Of a stretch of DNA of 64,000 nt, positions 46,189-55,439 are shown in pieces. The position numbers were made by a program, and so were the translations under genes. The notes below the pieces were generated by a model. It did no database searches. It saw only the letters and a program-made list of their open reading frames with translations, and was not told the origin of the DNA. Location: positions 4,148,054-4,212,053 of the forward strand of contig NZ_HF570108.1 of NCBI RefSeq assembly GCF_000297395.2, in the 5' to 3' direction. Position 1 is the stretch's first letter, and the number at the start of each line of letters is the position of its first letter. The stretch is from Micromonospora lupini str. Lupac 08 (GTDB lineage Bacteria > Actinomycetota > Actinomycetes > Mycobacteriales > Micromonosporaceae).

Positions 46189-49100
46189 TCACCGCAGGCC
46201 GAAGGCCCGGGTGAGGCTCTGGCTCACGGTGTTGCCCGCCGCGTCCCGCGCGGTGGTGCGCAGGCTCACGAAGCCGGCCTTCGCCGGCGCGTCCAGCGCG
46301 GTACGCCAGCCGTCGCCATGCCGGGTCAGCCGCTGCCTCTGCCAGATCTTTCCGTCGTCGTAGGAGACCTCCACGGTGACCGCGCCGATCGTGCCCGTGA
46401 CACCCGGCAGGTGGGAGGCGACCACTGTCAGCGGCGCCCGCCGCGACGCCCGGCCGGCGGGGTCGATGGCCACCTGGTAGTCCAGCTGGATCATCGGCAG
46501 CACCGCCGACGACTCCGCGCCGGTGACCGCCGAGCTGAAGCCCCACTCGGTGTGGGTGTGCCGGGAGTACGGGTTGGTCCAGGCCCCCCGGTCGTTCTCC
46601 ACCACCAGCCGGTACGGCAGCCGCTGCGCGGCCAGGCCGGAGACCTGGAGGTACTCGGCGTTGCCCCAGTTCAACTCCGTGTCGCCCTGGTAGAGGGTGG
46701 TCCGGTTGACCATGTCGTAGTTCGCGTACGCGTCACCGATGTGGCCACCCCCGTCGCCCCAGCCCGGGGCGGGCAGGTAGACGGTGTCCAGGTAGCGCAC
46801 CGGCACGTAGCCACCGCCCATCCGGGGCCGCTGGATCGGCCCGAACCACTGCACGCTGCTCGGCCGGTCGGCCGGGTAGGTGGCCACCTCCATCAGGTGC
46901 TGGCCCGTCTCGCCGACGATGTGCGCGTCGTCGATCCACCGCTCGCCGGCGGTCACCCAGTCGGTGCGCCGGCCCTGGGCCGGGGCGGTCTCCTGGTTGC
47001 CCGAGGCCATGCCCTTCCAGACGTCGGTGCGGAACTCCAACGCCTTGCCCTGCCGGTAGTTGCGGAACTCCACGTCGACCCGGGCCAGTTGCCGCTTCGT
47101 CGGCCGGTAGGTGGGGTCGGCGGGCGTCGCCCCGGTCCAGTGGTGCGCCACGTCGTACAGGTAGGTGGTCTCCGGGTGCGAGTCGACTGTCAGCCGCACC
47201 GGGCCGCGCCCGAGCGCCGCGACGAGCTGGTCGCCCTCGTCGGCGCCGAGCGTCGCCACGGTCACCGGGGCCGGGCTCTCCGGGCTCCACGGCGACTCGT
47301 CCCACGGCTGGAGCCGGCCGACGCCGTCGTTGACCACCAGCAGCAGCTTCGCCCCGGCCGCCGCGGCGGCCTGCGCCTGGGTGGCGATGTCCACTGTGTC
47401 GCTGCGCCGGACCACCACCGCCCGGTCGCGGACCGGCCGCCTGGCCAGCCCGGCCGCCGACGCGTCGGCGACATAGACCGCGTCCAGTTGGCGACGACCC
47501 GCCGGCAGCGCCGGGGTCGCCCGCTTCACCAGCAGGTCGTACGACCGGCCGCCGGCCGCCACGGTCAGCGCCGGCTGTTCCAGACGCCACCGGGCTCCGA
47601 ACTCGAACTCGCCGTCGGTGACGGCGCGGCCCGTCGGCAGCGTCCACATGCTGTCGTACGAGTCGTCGGGCAGCACCTGGCTCTCGGTGAGCCCGTTCGC
47701 CGTGGCCCGGTGGATGTCCATCCGCAGCGAGGTGGCGGTGGCCTCCTGCGGCACCTCGGCGCGTACCTGCCGGGCAGCCCGCGCGTCCAGGGTGACGGTG
47801 CGGTCGGCGGTCAGGTCGACGTCGGTGAAGCCGAGCAGGGCCATGCCCTTGGAGTGTGGCCCGTGCGCGCCGCGCACGTCGGCGGAGAGCCAGCCGGTCC
47901 AGCTCGCCACCGGCAGCCGCAGCGTGGCGGTGCCGGTCTCGGGCAGGTCCACGGCCGTGAACAGGCCGTCGGTGGTGAGGATGACCTTGCCGGCGAGCGG
48001 CTTGCCGTCCCGGTCCCTGGCGACGAGCGTCAGGTTCTGCCGCTGCCCCTCCTTGGCCGCCCCGATCAGGGTGCGACCGCGAACCGTACCGGCCTCGTCG
48101 GTGGCGATGATCGCGCCACTGACCTGCTTCTCGGCCGGCAACCTGTCGTACGCGGCGGTGAGCGTCACCGTCGCGGTGCCGGCGGCGGGCACGGTGACCG
48201 TGCCGGCGGACAGGGCGAAGAGGCCGGCGGGCGCGGTCGGCGCGTCGAGGGCCAGCCGCAGGGTGACCGGGGCGCTGCCGACGTTGGTGTAGGTGACGGT
48301 CCGGTCGACCGTCGCGCCGGGCTGCTGCGGCCACGCCCGGAAGCCGGAGTAGGCGCTCGGGGTGGCGAAGACGGTGGCGTGCACGGCGGCGACCGCGTCC
48401 ACCCGGCCGGCGCCGGCCTGGTACGGGGTGTACCCCGGGGTGGCCTTGACGGTGCTGACCAGCGCCTCCTTGATGCGCTGACCGGTCCAGTCAGGATGCG
48501 CGGCGGCGACCAGCGCGGCAGTGCCGGCCACGTGCGGCGTCGCCATCGACGTGCCGCTCATCACCGTGTAGTCCCCGGAGCCGCGCACCTGGTGGGAGCG
48601 GGCGGCGAGGATGTCCACGCCGGGCGCGGTGATCTCGGGCTTCAGCCCACCGTCACCGGCGCGCGGGCCCTGGCTGGAGAAGTCGGCGAGGTGATCGGCG
48701 GAGTCGACGGCCCCCACGGTGAGCGCGGAGTTCGCCGCCCCCGGGCTGCCGATGCTGTTCGGCCCGCCGTTGCCGGCGGCGATCACGAAGAGCGCGCCGG
48801 TCTCGGCGCTGAGCCGGTCGACGGCCTGGCTCATCGGGTCGCTGCCGTCGGTGGCCTCGCCACCCAGGCTCATGCTGACGACCCGGGCCTTCTGCTCGCG
48901 GGCGGCCCACTCCATGCCGGCGATGATCCACGAGTCCTGCCCGCTGCCCTCGCTGTTGAGCACCTTGCCGACGTGCAGCCGGGCGCCGGGGGCGACGCCC
49001 CGCTCGACACCACCGGACGCGGCGCCGGTCCCGGCGATCGTCGAGGCGACGTGCGTGCCGTGTCCCTTGTAGTCGAGGATGTCGGGCTCCTCGGGCACGA

Positions 49101-49896
49101 AGCTGCTCGACTCCGCGATCTGCCCGGCGAGGTCCGGGTGCTCGGCGTCCGCGCCGGAGTCGAGCACCGCGACGTCGACACCGGCGGCCGTGTTGCCCTC
49201 GGCCCACACGGCCGGGGCGCCGATCTGCGCGGTGGACTCGGCGAGGTCGGCGTGCACCCGGCCGTCCAGCCACACCTTGGCGATGCCGTTCGCGAGCGTC
49301 GGCGCGGCGCCGGCGCGGCGGGCAGTGCCAGCGGTGAGCGCGCCCCAGAACCGGTCGGCGGTGCCGCGCGGGCGGGTCAGCGCGGCGCCCCGCACGCTGT
49401 CCAGCGACCGGACCACCTCTGCGCCGTCCACTGTGGGACGGGTGCGGGCGCGGGCCGCGGCGTCGGTGAGCGTGACGATCAGCGGCAGCGCGTCGGTGTG
49501 CGCGTCGTCGTACCCGTCGGCGATGAGGTCGGTGACGTTGAACAGTTGCCGGTCCAGCAGGCCGCCGGTGACGTACGGCAGCGCCGCGTCCGGGTAGACG
49601 TACGTGTCGCCGTCGAGAACCGTACGGTGGAAGGTCGGCGTGCTGCCGTCCGGCCGGCGGACGGTCGAGACGGTGCTGCCGTCGGCAGCGGTGGTGACGG
49701 TGACCGTGTCCCCGGTGACGAGGGTGACGGTCGACGCGCGGCCCGGGACCGCCGGCGGCTGGCCGGTGGGGTGACCCGGATTGCCCGGCGGGGCGGCGGA
49801 CGCCCCCGTGCCGGGTGGGGTGAGCCCGGCGGCCAGAGTGAGGGCGGTGCCGAGGGCGATCAGCCCGGATCGGCGGCGCCTGGAAGACAGAGCCAC
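46189..49896 (-). CDS. Large secreted S8 (subtilisin-like) serine protease
   Basis: 1235 residues from GTG 49896 (AAAGAGG five bases upstream). Signal peptide 'RRRRSGLIALGTALTLAAGL', a propeptide region to about residue 225, then the catalytic domain: Asp in 'VAVLDSGADAEHPDL' (D246), His in 'GHGTHVASTIAG' (H279), Ser in 'SGTSMATPHVAG' (S450). The spacing is compact with no PA insert. About 750 further residues form beta-sandwich domains, including 'YTNVGSAPVTLRLALD' (Fn3-like) and carboxypeptidase-like 'LPETGTATLRLPV', ending in 'SYDDGKIWQRQRLTRHGDGWRTALDAPAKAGFVSLRTTARDAAGN'. An extracellular protease, distinct from the one at 9408. Confidence 0.9.
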   Translation of the reverse strand: MALSSRRRRSGLIALGTALTLAAGLTPPGTGASAAPPGNPGHPTGQPPAVPGRASTVTLVTGDTVTVTTAADGSTVSTVRRPDGSTPTFHRTVLDGDTYVYPDAALPYVTGGLLDRQLFNVTDLIADGYDDAHTDALPLIVTLTDAAARARTRPTVDGAEVVRSLDSVRGAALTRPRGTADRFWGALTAGTARRAGAAPTLANGIAKVWLDGRVHADLAESTAQIGAPAVWAEGNTAAGVDVAVLDSGADAEHPDLAGQIAESSSFVPEEPDILDYKGHGTHVASTIAGTGAASGGVERGVAPGARLHVGKVLNSEGSGQDSWIIAGMEWAAREQKARVVSMSLGGEATDGSDPMSQAVDRLSAETGALFVIAAGNGGPNSIGSPGAANSALTVGAVDSADHLADFSSQGPRAGDGGLKPEITAPGVDILAARSHQVRGSGDYTVMSGTSMATPHVAGTAALVAAAHPDWTGQRIKEALVSTVKATPGYTPYQAGAGRVDAVAAVHATVFATPSAYSGFRAWPQQPGATVDRTVTYTNVGSAPVTLRLALDAPTAPAGLFALSAGTVTVPAAGTATVTLTAAYDRLPAEKQVSGAIIATDEAGTVRGRTLIGAAKEGQRQNLTLVARDRDGKPLAGKVILTTDGLFTAVDLPETGTATLRLPVASWTGWLSADVRGAHGPHSKGMALLGFTDVDLTADRTVTLDARAARQVRAEVPQEATATSLRMDIHRATANGLTESQVLPDDSYDSMWTLPTGRAVTDGEFEFGARWRLEQPALTVAAGGRSYDLLVKRATPALPAGRRQLDAVYVADASAAGLARRPVRDRAVVVRRSDTVDIATQAQAAAAAGAKLLLVVNDGVGRLQPWDESPWSPESPAPVTVATLGADEGDQLVAALGRGPVRLTVDSHPETTYLYDVAHHWTGATPADPTYRPTKRQLARVDVEFRNYRQGKALEFRTDVWKGMASGNQETAPAQGRRTDWVTAGERWIDDAHIVGETGQHLMEVATYPADRPSSVQWFGPIQRPRMGGGYVPVRYLDTVYLPAPGWGDGGGHIGDAYANYDMVNRTTLYQGDTELNWGNAEYLQVSGLAAQRLPYRLVVENDRGAWTNPYSRHTHTEWGFSSAVTGAESSAVLPMIQLDYQVAIDPAGRASRRAPLTVVASHLPGVTGTIGAVTVEVSYDDGKIWQRQRLTRHGDGWRTALDAPAKAGFVSLRTTARDAAGNTVSQSLTRAFGLR

Positions 49897-49988
49897 GATG
49901 ACCTCTTTGTGTCGAGGAGCGGTACGCAGCACAGCATCACGGCAACGCCCATCCCTCCCACCCGCCGCCCCGGGGCGCACATACGCCA

Positions 49989-50004
49989 TGGCGCAATCGC
50001 GCCA
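49989..50004. terminator. Short hairpin after the KDPG aldolase gene
   Basis: TGGCGC / GCGCCA stem with a 4-nt loop, 6 bp past the aldolase stop codon, within the 113-bp gap before the subtilase start. Confidence 0.4.
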
Positions 50005-50009
50005 CCCGG

Positions 50010-50618
50010 TCAGCGTTTGTGGGTCGCCAACTTGGCGAGCTGGTCCAGCTGGGTCGGATCGGAGAGAGCCGAGCCGACGGCTGCCACCCGGACGCCCGCG
50101 TCGAGGAACGCCGCGGCGTTGCCCGCGTCCAGGCCGCCCGTGGCGACGAAGCGCAGCTGCGGCAGGGGGCCGGCCATGGCCCGGAACCAGGCCGGCCCGA
50201 GGGAGATCGCGGGGAACGCCTTGAGCCAGGTCAGGCCGTGCCGCAGCGCCTGCTGCGCCTCGGTGGGGGTGGCCACGCCGGGCAGGTGCGGCAGGCCGCG
50301 CGCGGCGGCGGCGTCGGCGACCGCGAGGTCCAGACCGGGCGCGACGGTGAACGCGGCGCCCGCGTCGGCCGCCGCCGTGACCTGCTCGGCGTCGAGCACG
50401 GTGCCCGCGCCCACGATCCGGTCGCGCGCGGCGCCCGCCTCGACGGCGGCGCGCAGGGCGGGCACCGCGTCGGGGGTGGCCACCGGCACCTCCACCACGT
50501 CGATGCCCAGGTCCCAGGCGCGCTCGGCGAGGCGGACGGTCTCGGCGACCGGCAGGCCGCGCAGGATCGCCATCACGCGGGCGCCGCCGAAGATGTGCTC
50601 GAAGTCCGCTGTGGTCAT
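50010..50618 (-). CDS. eda: KDPG/KHG aldolase (2-dehydro-3-deoxyphosphogluconate aldolase)
   Basis: 202 residues; ATG overlaps the IclR stop (ATGA). Class I aldolase of the Eda family: 'VMAILRGLPVAETVRLAERAWDLGIDVVEVPVATPDAV' (Glu43, the proton shuttle), 'IVGAGTVLDAEQV', 'FTVAPGLD', Schiff-base lysine K133 in 'HGLTWLKAFPAISLGPAWFRAM', and 'RFVATGGLDAGNAAAFLDAGVRVAAVGSAL'. It cleaves KDPG to pyruvate and glyceraldehyde 3-phosphate. Together with the kinase at 51356 it completes a 2-keto-3-deoxygluconate (sugar-acid) pathway controlled by the IclR regulator. Confidence 0.9.
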   Translation of the reverse strand: MTTADFEHIFGGARVMAILRGLPVAETVRLAERAWDLGIDVVEVPVATPDAVPALRAAVEAGAARDRIVGAGTVLDAEQVTAAADAGAAFTVAPGLDLAVADAAAARGLPHLPGVATPTEAQQALRHGLTWLKAFPAISLGPAWFRAMAGPLPQLRFVATGGLDAGNAAAFLDAGVRVAAVGSALSDPTQLDQLAKLATHKR

Positions 50619-51352
50619 GGTCCACTCCATCCGAGGTCGCGGGAGATCTGCTGGGTGGTGGCCAGCAGTTGGGGCAGCAGGTGGCGCAGGTCGGCGAGGG
50701 TGGCCACCACCGTCGGCGCCGTCACCGACACCGCCGCGGTGACCGACCCGTCGGCGTGGCGCACCGGCGCGGCCACACAGGTGATCAGCGGCTCGAACTC
50801 GCCGTCGTCGGCGGCCCAGCCCTGCTCGGCGACGGTCGCCAGCTCCGCGCGCAGCGCGGCCGGGTCGGAGATGGTGGCCGGGGTGTACGCCGGCAGCGCG
50901 CCGCCCTCGACCAGCCGGGTCAACTGCGGGCGGTACGCGAGGACCGCCTTGCCGACCCCGCTGGCGTGCAGCGGCGCGGTGCGGCCGATCCGGGAGTACA
51001 TCCGCACCTGGCCACGGGCCTCGATCTTGTCCACATAGACGAGGTCGTCGTCGACGAGCTGTGCCAGGTGGATGGTGTGCCCGCAGTCGCGGCCGAGTGC
51101 CGCCAGGTGGGGGCGGGCCACGGCGCGTACGTCCAGGGAGTCCAGTGCCTGCTGCGCGAGGTCGATCAGCCGCAGGCCCACCGTCCAGCCGCCGTCGGTG
51201 CGGCGGGCGAAGCCACCCGACTCGAGGGTCTGCAGCAGCCGCAGCGCGGTGGACTTGTGCACGCCCAGGTCGGCGGCCACACCACCGAGCTGCGCGGGCT
51301 CGCGGGCCAGCAGTTCGAGCACGCGCATCGCCCGGTCGACGCCCTCGGACAC
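50615..51352 (-). CDS. IclR family transcriptional regulator
   Basis: 245 residues from GTG 51352. Winged HTH 'AMRVLELLAREPAQLGGVAADLGVHKSTALRLLQTLESGGFARRTDGGWTVG', then the IclR effector (GAF-like) domain 'RPHLAALGRDCGHTIHLAQLVDDDLVYVDKIEARGQVRMYSRIGRTAPLHASGVGKAVLAY'. It sits between and is co-transcribed with the KDG kinase and KDPG aldolase genes, as regulators of this family often are with the pathway they sense. The promoter at 52412 is the expected target. Confidence 0.9.
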   Translation of the reverse strand: MSEGVDRAMRVLELLAREPAQLGGVAADLGVHKSTALRLLQTLESGGFARRTDGGWTVGLRLIDLAQQALDSLDVRAVARPHLAALGRDCGHTIHLAQLVDDDLVYVDKIEARGQVRMYSRIGRTAPLHASGVGKAVLAYRPQLTRLVEGGALPAYTPATISDPAALRAELATVAEQGWAADDGEFEPLITCVAAPVRHADGSVTAAVSVTAPTVVATLADLRHLLPQLLATTQQISRDLGWSGP

Positions 51353-51355
51353 CCC

Positions 51356-52372
51356 TCAGCCCTCCGCTCGCGCGCCGGTCAGGTCGGGTGGTGACCAGGG
51401 TCCGTCGAGCAGCCGCTGAAACCACGACCACGGCGGCAGCGGCGCGTTGTCGCCGGCGCTGCCCAGCGCCTGCGCGGCGACGAGGTGACCGAGGCGCAGC
51501 CGCCGCGTCGGGTCCAGGTCGCGCAGCAGCCCGGCCAGGTAGCCGGCGGCGAACGCGTCTCCGGCGCCGACCGGCTCCACCACCGACACCCGGGGCGCCG
51601 CAACGACGACCGGTGCGGCGTCCCGGCTCAGGGCGGTGGCGCACACCGCGCCGTCCTTGACGACCACCGTCTGCGGGCCGGGCAGCAGCCGGCGGACCGC
51701 CGCCGCGTCGACGGCGCCCCAGAGGGCGTACGCCTCGTCCTGGCCGACGAAGACCAGGTCGCTGCGGTCGGCGAGGTCCCGCAGCACCGGCGCGGCCCGC
51801 TCGGCGGACCAGAGCCGGGCCCGGTGGTTGACGTCGAAGCTGATCAGCGCGCCCGGCAGCGGCCGGTCGGTCACCGCGTGCTCGACAAGCGCCCGGCAGG
51901 AGGCGGAGAGCGCCGGGGTGATCCCGGACAGGTGCAGCACCCGCGCGCCGGCCAGCCGTGGGTCGGCCAATGCGCCGGGGTCCATCCGGGACGCGGCGGA
52001 GCCCGCCCGGTAGTAGTGCACGGCGGTGGCCGTCGGGCCCGGATCCTTGAGGTAGAGGCCGGTGGGGGCGGCCGGGTCCACGCCCACCAGGTCGACGTGG
52101 ACACCGGCGTCGGCGACGTGCCGGACGACGGCCCGGCCGAAGGGATCGTCGCCGACCCGGCTCACCCAGGTGGACAAGTGGTCGAGGCGGGCCAGGTAGC
52201 CGGCCACGTTGGACTCCGCGCCGCCGACCGAGACGGCGACCCGCTCGGCGTGCTCCAGCGGCTCGCCCGGCGGTGGGCACAGCACGACCATGGTCTCCCC
52301 CACCGTGACCACCTCGACCGGCGGGGAGCCGGCCGGGGCGGCAGCGTGGTCGGGTCGGGGCTTGCTCGACAT
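51356..52372 (-). CDS. kdgK: PfkB-family sugar kinase, probable 2-keto-3-deoxygluconate kinase
   Basis: 338 residues. PfkB/ribokinase fold: N-terminal 'VVTVGETMVVLCPPPGEPLEHAERVAVSVGGAESNVAGYLARL' (GG sugar-site motif), 'TWVSRVGDDPFGRAVVRHVADAGVHVDLVGVDP', and the C-terminal anion hole/catalytic base 'EPVGAGDAFAAGYLAGLL'. It phosphorylates 2-keto-3-deoxygluconate to KDPG for the aldolase encoded two genes on. The Pro/Ala-rich N-terminal 15 residues are probably disordered. Substrate assignment rests on the operon context. Confidence 0.85.
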   Translation of the reverse strand: MSSKPRPDHAAAPAGSPPVEVVTVGETMVVLCPPPGEPLEHAERVAVSVGGAESNVAGYLARLDHLSTWVSRVGDDPFGRAVVRHVADAGVHVDLVGVDPAAPTGLYLKDPGPTATAVHYYRAGSAASRMDPGALADPRLAGARVLHLSGITPALSASCRALVEHAVTDRPLPGALISFDVNHRARLWSAERAAPVLRDLADRSDLVFVGQDEAYALWGAVDAAAVRRLLPGPQTVVVKDGAVCATALSRDAAPVVVAAPRVSVVEPVGAGDAFAAGYLAGLLRDLDPTRRLRLGHLVAAQALGSAGDNAPLPPWSWFQRLLDGPWSPPDLTGARAEG

Positions 52373-52411
52373 GGCGGCACACGTCCTCGGGGAGGGGTCC
52401 GGGCGCCGCCG

Positions 52412-52440
52412 AGCCTAGGCGCGTTGTGCCAGACGAGCAA
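52412..52440 (-). promoter_or_regulatory. Predicted promoter of the kdgK-iclR-eda operon
   Basis: On the minus strand, TTGCTC (52440-52435) and TAGGCT (52417-52412) are spaced by exactly 17 bp, 40 bp upstream of the kinase start. Confidence 0.5.
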
Positions 52441-52464
52441 CCCGTTGCGCTCAGCGCAACGGGT
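52440..52464. terminator. Hairpin terminator after the S1 protease gene
   Basis: ACCCGTTGCGC / GCGCAACGGGT, perfect 11-bp stem with a 3-nt loop, 1 bp beyond the protease stop. It abuts the predicted -35 of the kinase operon. Confidence 0.7.
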
Positions 52465-52465
52465 G

Positions 52466-53317
52466 TCAGGGCAGGCTCAGCCCGTACGCGGCCAGCACCT
52501 CCCCGATCGGCTGGTAGTAGGTCGTGCCACCGGCGGTGCAGTTGCCGGTACCGCCGGAGAGGATGCCGAGGATGGTGCCGGTGGACGCCACGTACAGAGG
52601 CCCGCCGCTGTCCCCCGCCTCGGCGCAGATGTTGGTGCGGATCAGGCCGTAGATCACGCCGGTGGCGTAGTTGACGGTCTGGTTCAGGCCGGTGACGCTG
52701 CCGCAGCGCACCCCGGTGGTGGTACCGCTGCGACAGACCGCCTGACCCACGTACGCGGTGCCGGCGCCGTAGATGGTGAGCAGCCCGGGATACGTGTAGA
52801 CGGCGCTCGGGTGGGCGATCCGGCCGGTGTAGCGGATCAGCCCGTAGTCGTTGCCGGGATAACTGGTGGCGGTGCGGGTCCCCAGCACGGTGGTCTGCGC
52901 GCTGTCGGCGTACCAGGCGCTGACGGCCGCGGTGCAGTGGCCGGCGGTGACCACGTAGTAGGTGCTGCCACTGCGCACGTTCGCGCCCAGCGAGCAGCGG
53001 CTGCCGCCGCCGTAGATGCCCTGCCCGGCGGCGATGAGGGGGCGCAGCATGCCGGGCTCGCGACGCAGCAGCGCACCGGCCCGGTCGGCCGCCGCCCGCA
53101 ACCTCGCCAGGTCGGCGGCGGTCACGGTGTCGTCGACGGTGACCGTCATCCGGCCGGTGGCCGGGTCGAGCCCCCAGGCGGCGCCGGGTGTGCGTACCTC
53201 GGACAGCACGGCGGCCGGGTCGGCGGCGGCTCGGTCGGGGACGGCGGCCTGCGCGGCGCCCGGCGCGACGAGCAGCAGGGCGGTCAGGACGAGGGCGACG
53301 TGTGGGGAGCGGCGCAT
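52466..53317 (-). CDS. Secreted S1 (streptogrisin-type) serine protease
   Basis: 283 residues, GGAGG five bases before ATG 53317. Sec signal 'RRSPHVALVLTALLLVAPGAAQAA', a propeptide of about 65 residues ('TVTVDDTVTAADLARLRAAADRAGA'), and a chymotrypsin-like domain: His127 in 'VVTAGHCT', Asp157 in 'PGNDYGLIRY', Ser237 in 'CAEAGDSGGPLY'. Six mature cysteines ('SRCSLG', 'GHCT', 'AVCRSG..VRCGSV', 'NICAEAGD', 'GNCTAGG') fit the disulfide pattern of alpha-lytic protease/streptogrisins, which act outside the cell. Confidence 0.9.
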   Translation of the reverse strand: MRRSPHVALVLTALLLVAPGAAQAAVPDRAAADPAAVLSEVRTPGAAWGLDPATGRMTVTVDDTVTAADLARLRAAADRAGALLRREPGMLRPLIAAGQGIYGGGSRCSLGANVRSGSTYYVVTAGHCTAAVSAWYADSAQTTVLGTRTATSYPGNDYGLIRYTGRIAHPSAVYTYPGLLTIYGAGTAYVGQAVCRSGTTTGVRCGSVTGLNQTVNYATGVIYGLIRTNICAEAGDSGGPLYVASTGTILGILSGGTGNCTAGGTTYYQPIGEVLAAYGLSLP

Positions 53318-53489
53318 CCGAACCTCCGGTAGAGATCGAGACCGATGGATGCCGACAAGCGTCGCCCGGGGTGGAACGTCCTGACAACCTCCGGTCGCCC
53401 TCTTCCCCGATCGGCGGGAATCGCCGATCCAGGGACGGCCCGCGGCGGCGCCGCCGATAATCCTCGGGAGACACGGCGGGAGGCCGGGC

Positions 53490-54668
53490 ATGACCACCGG
53501 AGGCACCGCGGCACTCCTACGCCGGCCGGACGGGTCGACCCGGGCCACGCTGCTGGAGCTGCTCTACGACGTGGTCTTCGTGGCCGCGCTCGCGCAGACC
53601 TCGAAGCTGCTCGCCGACCAGGAGTCCTGGGCCGACAGCGCCAAGGTGCTCCTCATGCTGACGGCGATCTGGTGGACGTGGTCGGTCACCTCGACCACCA
53701 CCGAGTTCTACGACCCGCAGCAGCGCCCGATCCAGGCCATCCTCATGGTCGCCATGGTCGGGTCGGTCGGGATGGCGGCCGCGCTGCCGATGGTCACCGG
53801 CGGGCAGGCCACCGCCTTCGCGCTCGCCTACGTCGGCACGCACGTCATACGCGGCATCGTCCTGCTCGCCGCGCTGTTTCGGCAGCAGCACCGCCTGGCC
53901 CTGGCACGAGCCAGCCGGTTCCTGTTCTGGTTCCTGGTGTCCGGCGTCCTCTGGATCAGCGGCGCGCTTGCCGACTCGGCACGATGGGGGCTCTGGACCC
54001 TCGCGATCGCGATCGATCTGGCCTCCGCGGCGGCCCGCTACCCCACCCCCTGGCTGGGTCGGGTGCCCCTCAACCAGTACGCGCGGACCACCGAGCACCT
54101 CGGCGAGCGGTACCAGCAGTTCGTCATCCTGGCCCTCGGCGACATCATCCTGGTGCCCACCCTGGAGATCAGCCGCAGCGAATTCGACCGCCTTCGGCTC
54201 GCCGCCCTGCTCTGCGCGTTCGCCATCATGCTGCTGCTCTGGCAGATCTACGTCTTCCGGGCCGGCGAGCTGCTCGGGGCGAGGGGGGACCGCCCGGCCC
54301 GCGTGGCTCCGTACACCCATCTGGTGATGCTGGCCGGCGTGGCCGTCACGGCGGCCTCCTTCGACCTGGTGGTCGACCGGCCGACCGGAACGACGCCGGT
54401 GCGGTGGTTGATGCTGATCATCGGCGGGCCGGCGCTGTTCGTGGCCGGCCGGGCCCTGTTCACCGTGCTGCTGTCCGCCCGCGTGCCGTGGCGGCGCGTG
54501 GCGTGGCAGCTGCTGCCCCTGCTGACCCTGCCGTGGGCCGGCGACTGGCCACCGGTGCTGGTCACCGCGATCGCGGCCCTCGGACTGGCCGGCCACGCGC
54601 TGATCCCCTCCCCCGCCCACTACCGGGCGACCGAGCCGGGGCTGCACGCCCGGCGGCTCGACGAGTGA
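53490..54668 (+). CDS. LtrA-like membrane protein (low temperature requirement A)
   Basis: 392 residues, mostly transmembrane (about 10-11 helices). The opening 'TRATLLELLYDVVFVAALAQTSKLLAD' and 'LLMLTAIWWTWSVTSTTTEFYDPQQRPIQAILMVAMVGSVGMAAALP' and the centre 'LGERYQQFVILALGDIILVPTLEIS' are the signature blocks of the LtrA family, first found in Listeria mutants unable to grow in the cold. Biochemical role unknown. ATG 53490 is followed directly by the conserved region. Single-gene unit, divergent from the S1 protease. Confidence 0.88.
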   Translation: MTTGGTAALLRRPDGSTRATLLELLYDVVFVAALAQTSKLLADQESWADSAKVLLMLTAIWWTWSVTSTTTEFYDPQQRPIQAILMVAMVGSVGMAAALPMVTGGQATAFALAYVGTHVIRGIVLLAALFRQQHRLALARASRFLFWFLVSGVLWISGALADSARWGLWTLAIAIDLASAAARYPTPWLGRVPLNQYARTTEHLGERYQQFVILALGDIILVPTLEISRSEFDRLRLAALLCAFAIMLLLWQIYVFRAGELLGARGDRPARVAPYTHLVMLAGVAVTAASFDLVVDRPTGTTPVRWLMLIIGGPALFVAGRALFTVLLSARVPWRRVAWQLLPLLTLPWAGDWPPVLVTAIAALGLAGHALIPSPAHYRATEPGLHARRLDE

Positions 54669-54677
54669 CCGGCCCGC

Positions 54678-55250
54678 TCAGGCGAGGTGTCGAGCGGTCC
54701 AGTCCGCGAGGTCGCGGGCGCAGTCGTCGACCGACTCACGCCAGGTCCGGGCCGCGCCCTCCCCCGCCTCGTCGCTCACCTGCTTGACCAGCCGACACGG
54801 CACGCCGGCCTGCGCGGCGGCCCACGCCACCGCGTACCCCTCCATGTCGACCAGGTCGGCGCGCTGCGCCAGGCGCTCCCGGGCGTCGTCGTCGGCCACG
54901 AACGTGTCGCCGGTGGCCAGCACCGCGCCCTCGCCGGCCAGCGCGAGCGGCGCGCCGTAGGTCTGGCCGGTGAGCGTACGCAGCAGGTCGGTGTCCAGGT
55001 CGTGCTGGAGCACGGTGGCGACCTCGTGGATGCCCGTCCAGCCGGGGCGCAACGCGCCGGCCGTACCCAGGTTGAGCAGCAGGCTGGGGCGTGGGTTGGC
55101 GGCCAGCACGGCGGCGACGGCGCTGGCGGCGTTCACCTTGCCCATGCCGGTGAGCAGCACCGGCAGCTCGGCGGGCAGGTAGCGGGCCTCCTCCCCGACG
55201 GCGAGCACCACAAGCGGACGATCGGCGCGGACCGTACCCCGAAGAATCAC
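54678..55250 (-). CDS. Nucleosidase of the MTA/SAH/futalosine hydrolase type
   Basis: 190 residues from GTG 55250. Purine-nucleosidase-like fold: 'VLLTGMGKVNAASAVAAVLA' (phosphorylase signature without phosphate-binding residues), 'LLLNLGTAGALRPG', 'DLVDMEGYAVAWAAAQAGVPCRLVKQVSDEAGEG' (M-E-x-x-A ribose-binding and Ser-Asp catalytic motif). It hydrolyses the N-glycosidic bond of a nucleoside such as methylthioadenosine or futalosine in the cytosol. It is somewhat shorter than typical MTA nucleosidases (roughly 230 residues). Confidence 0.82.
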   Translation of the reverse strand: MILRGTVRADRPLVVLAVGEEARYLPAELPVLLTGMGKVNAASAVAAVLAANPRPSLLLNLGTAGALRPGWTGIHEVATVLQHDLDTDLLRTLTGQTYGAPLALAGEGAVLATGDTFVADDDARERLAQRADLVDMEGYAVAWAAAQAGVPCRLVKQVSDEAGEGAARTWRESVDDCARDLADWTARHLA

Positions 55251-55439
55251 CGGAGCATTTTAAGGGCCGTCGTCGGCGGGCGGTTGCGGCGCCCAGCCGC
55301 CATCCAGGCTCGTCTCAACGGGCGTTCAGCCGGGTGCGGCAGGCTGGGCCCCGCGACCGTCGGCCCCACCCGCCCACGCCGCCGAGCACCGGCGGCGACG
55401 CCAGGGGGCGCGGTCCGGCGACGGAAAGAGGAGACGACG

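Noticed and set aside
46153..50742. A 1529-residue plus-strand open frame
   Set aside because: Antisense to the large subtilase and part of the aldolase gene; no domain, composition typical of GC-rich antisense frames.
50010..53474. A continuous 1154-residue minus-strand frame ending in the KDPG aldolase
   Set aside because: Only the last 202 residues are real. The upstream part runs through the IclR, kinase and S1 protease genes in the wrong frame.
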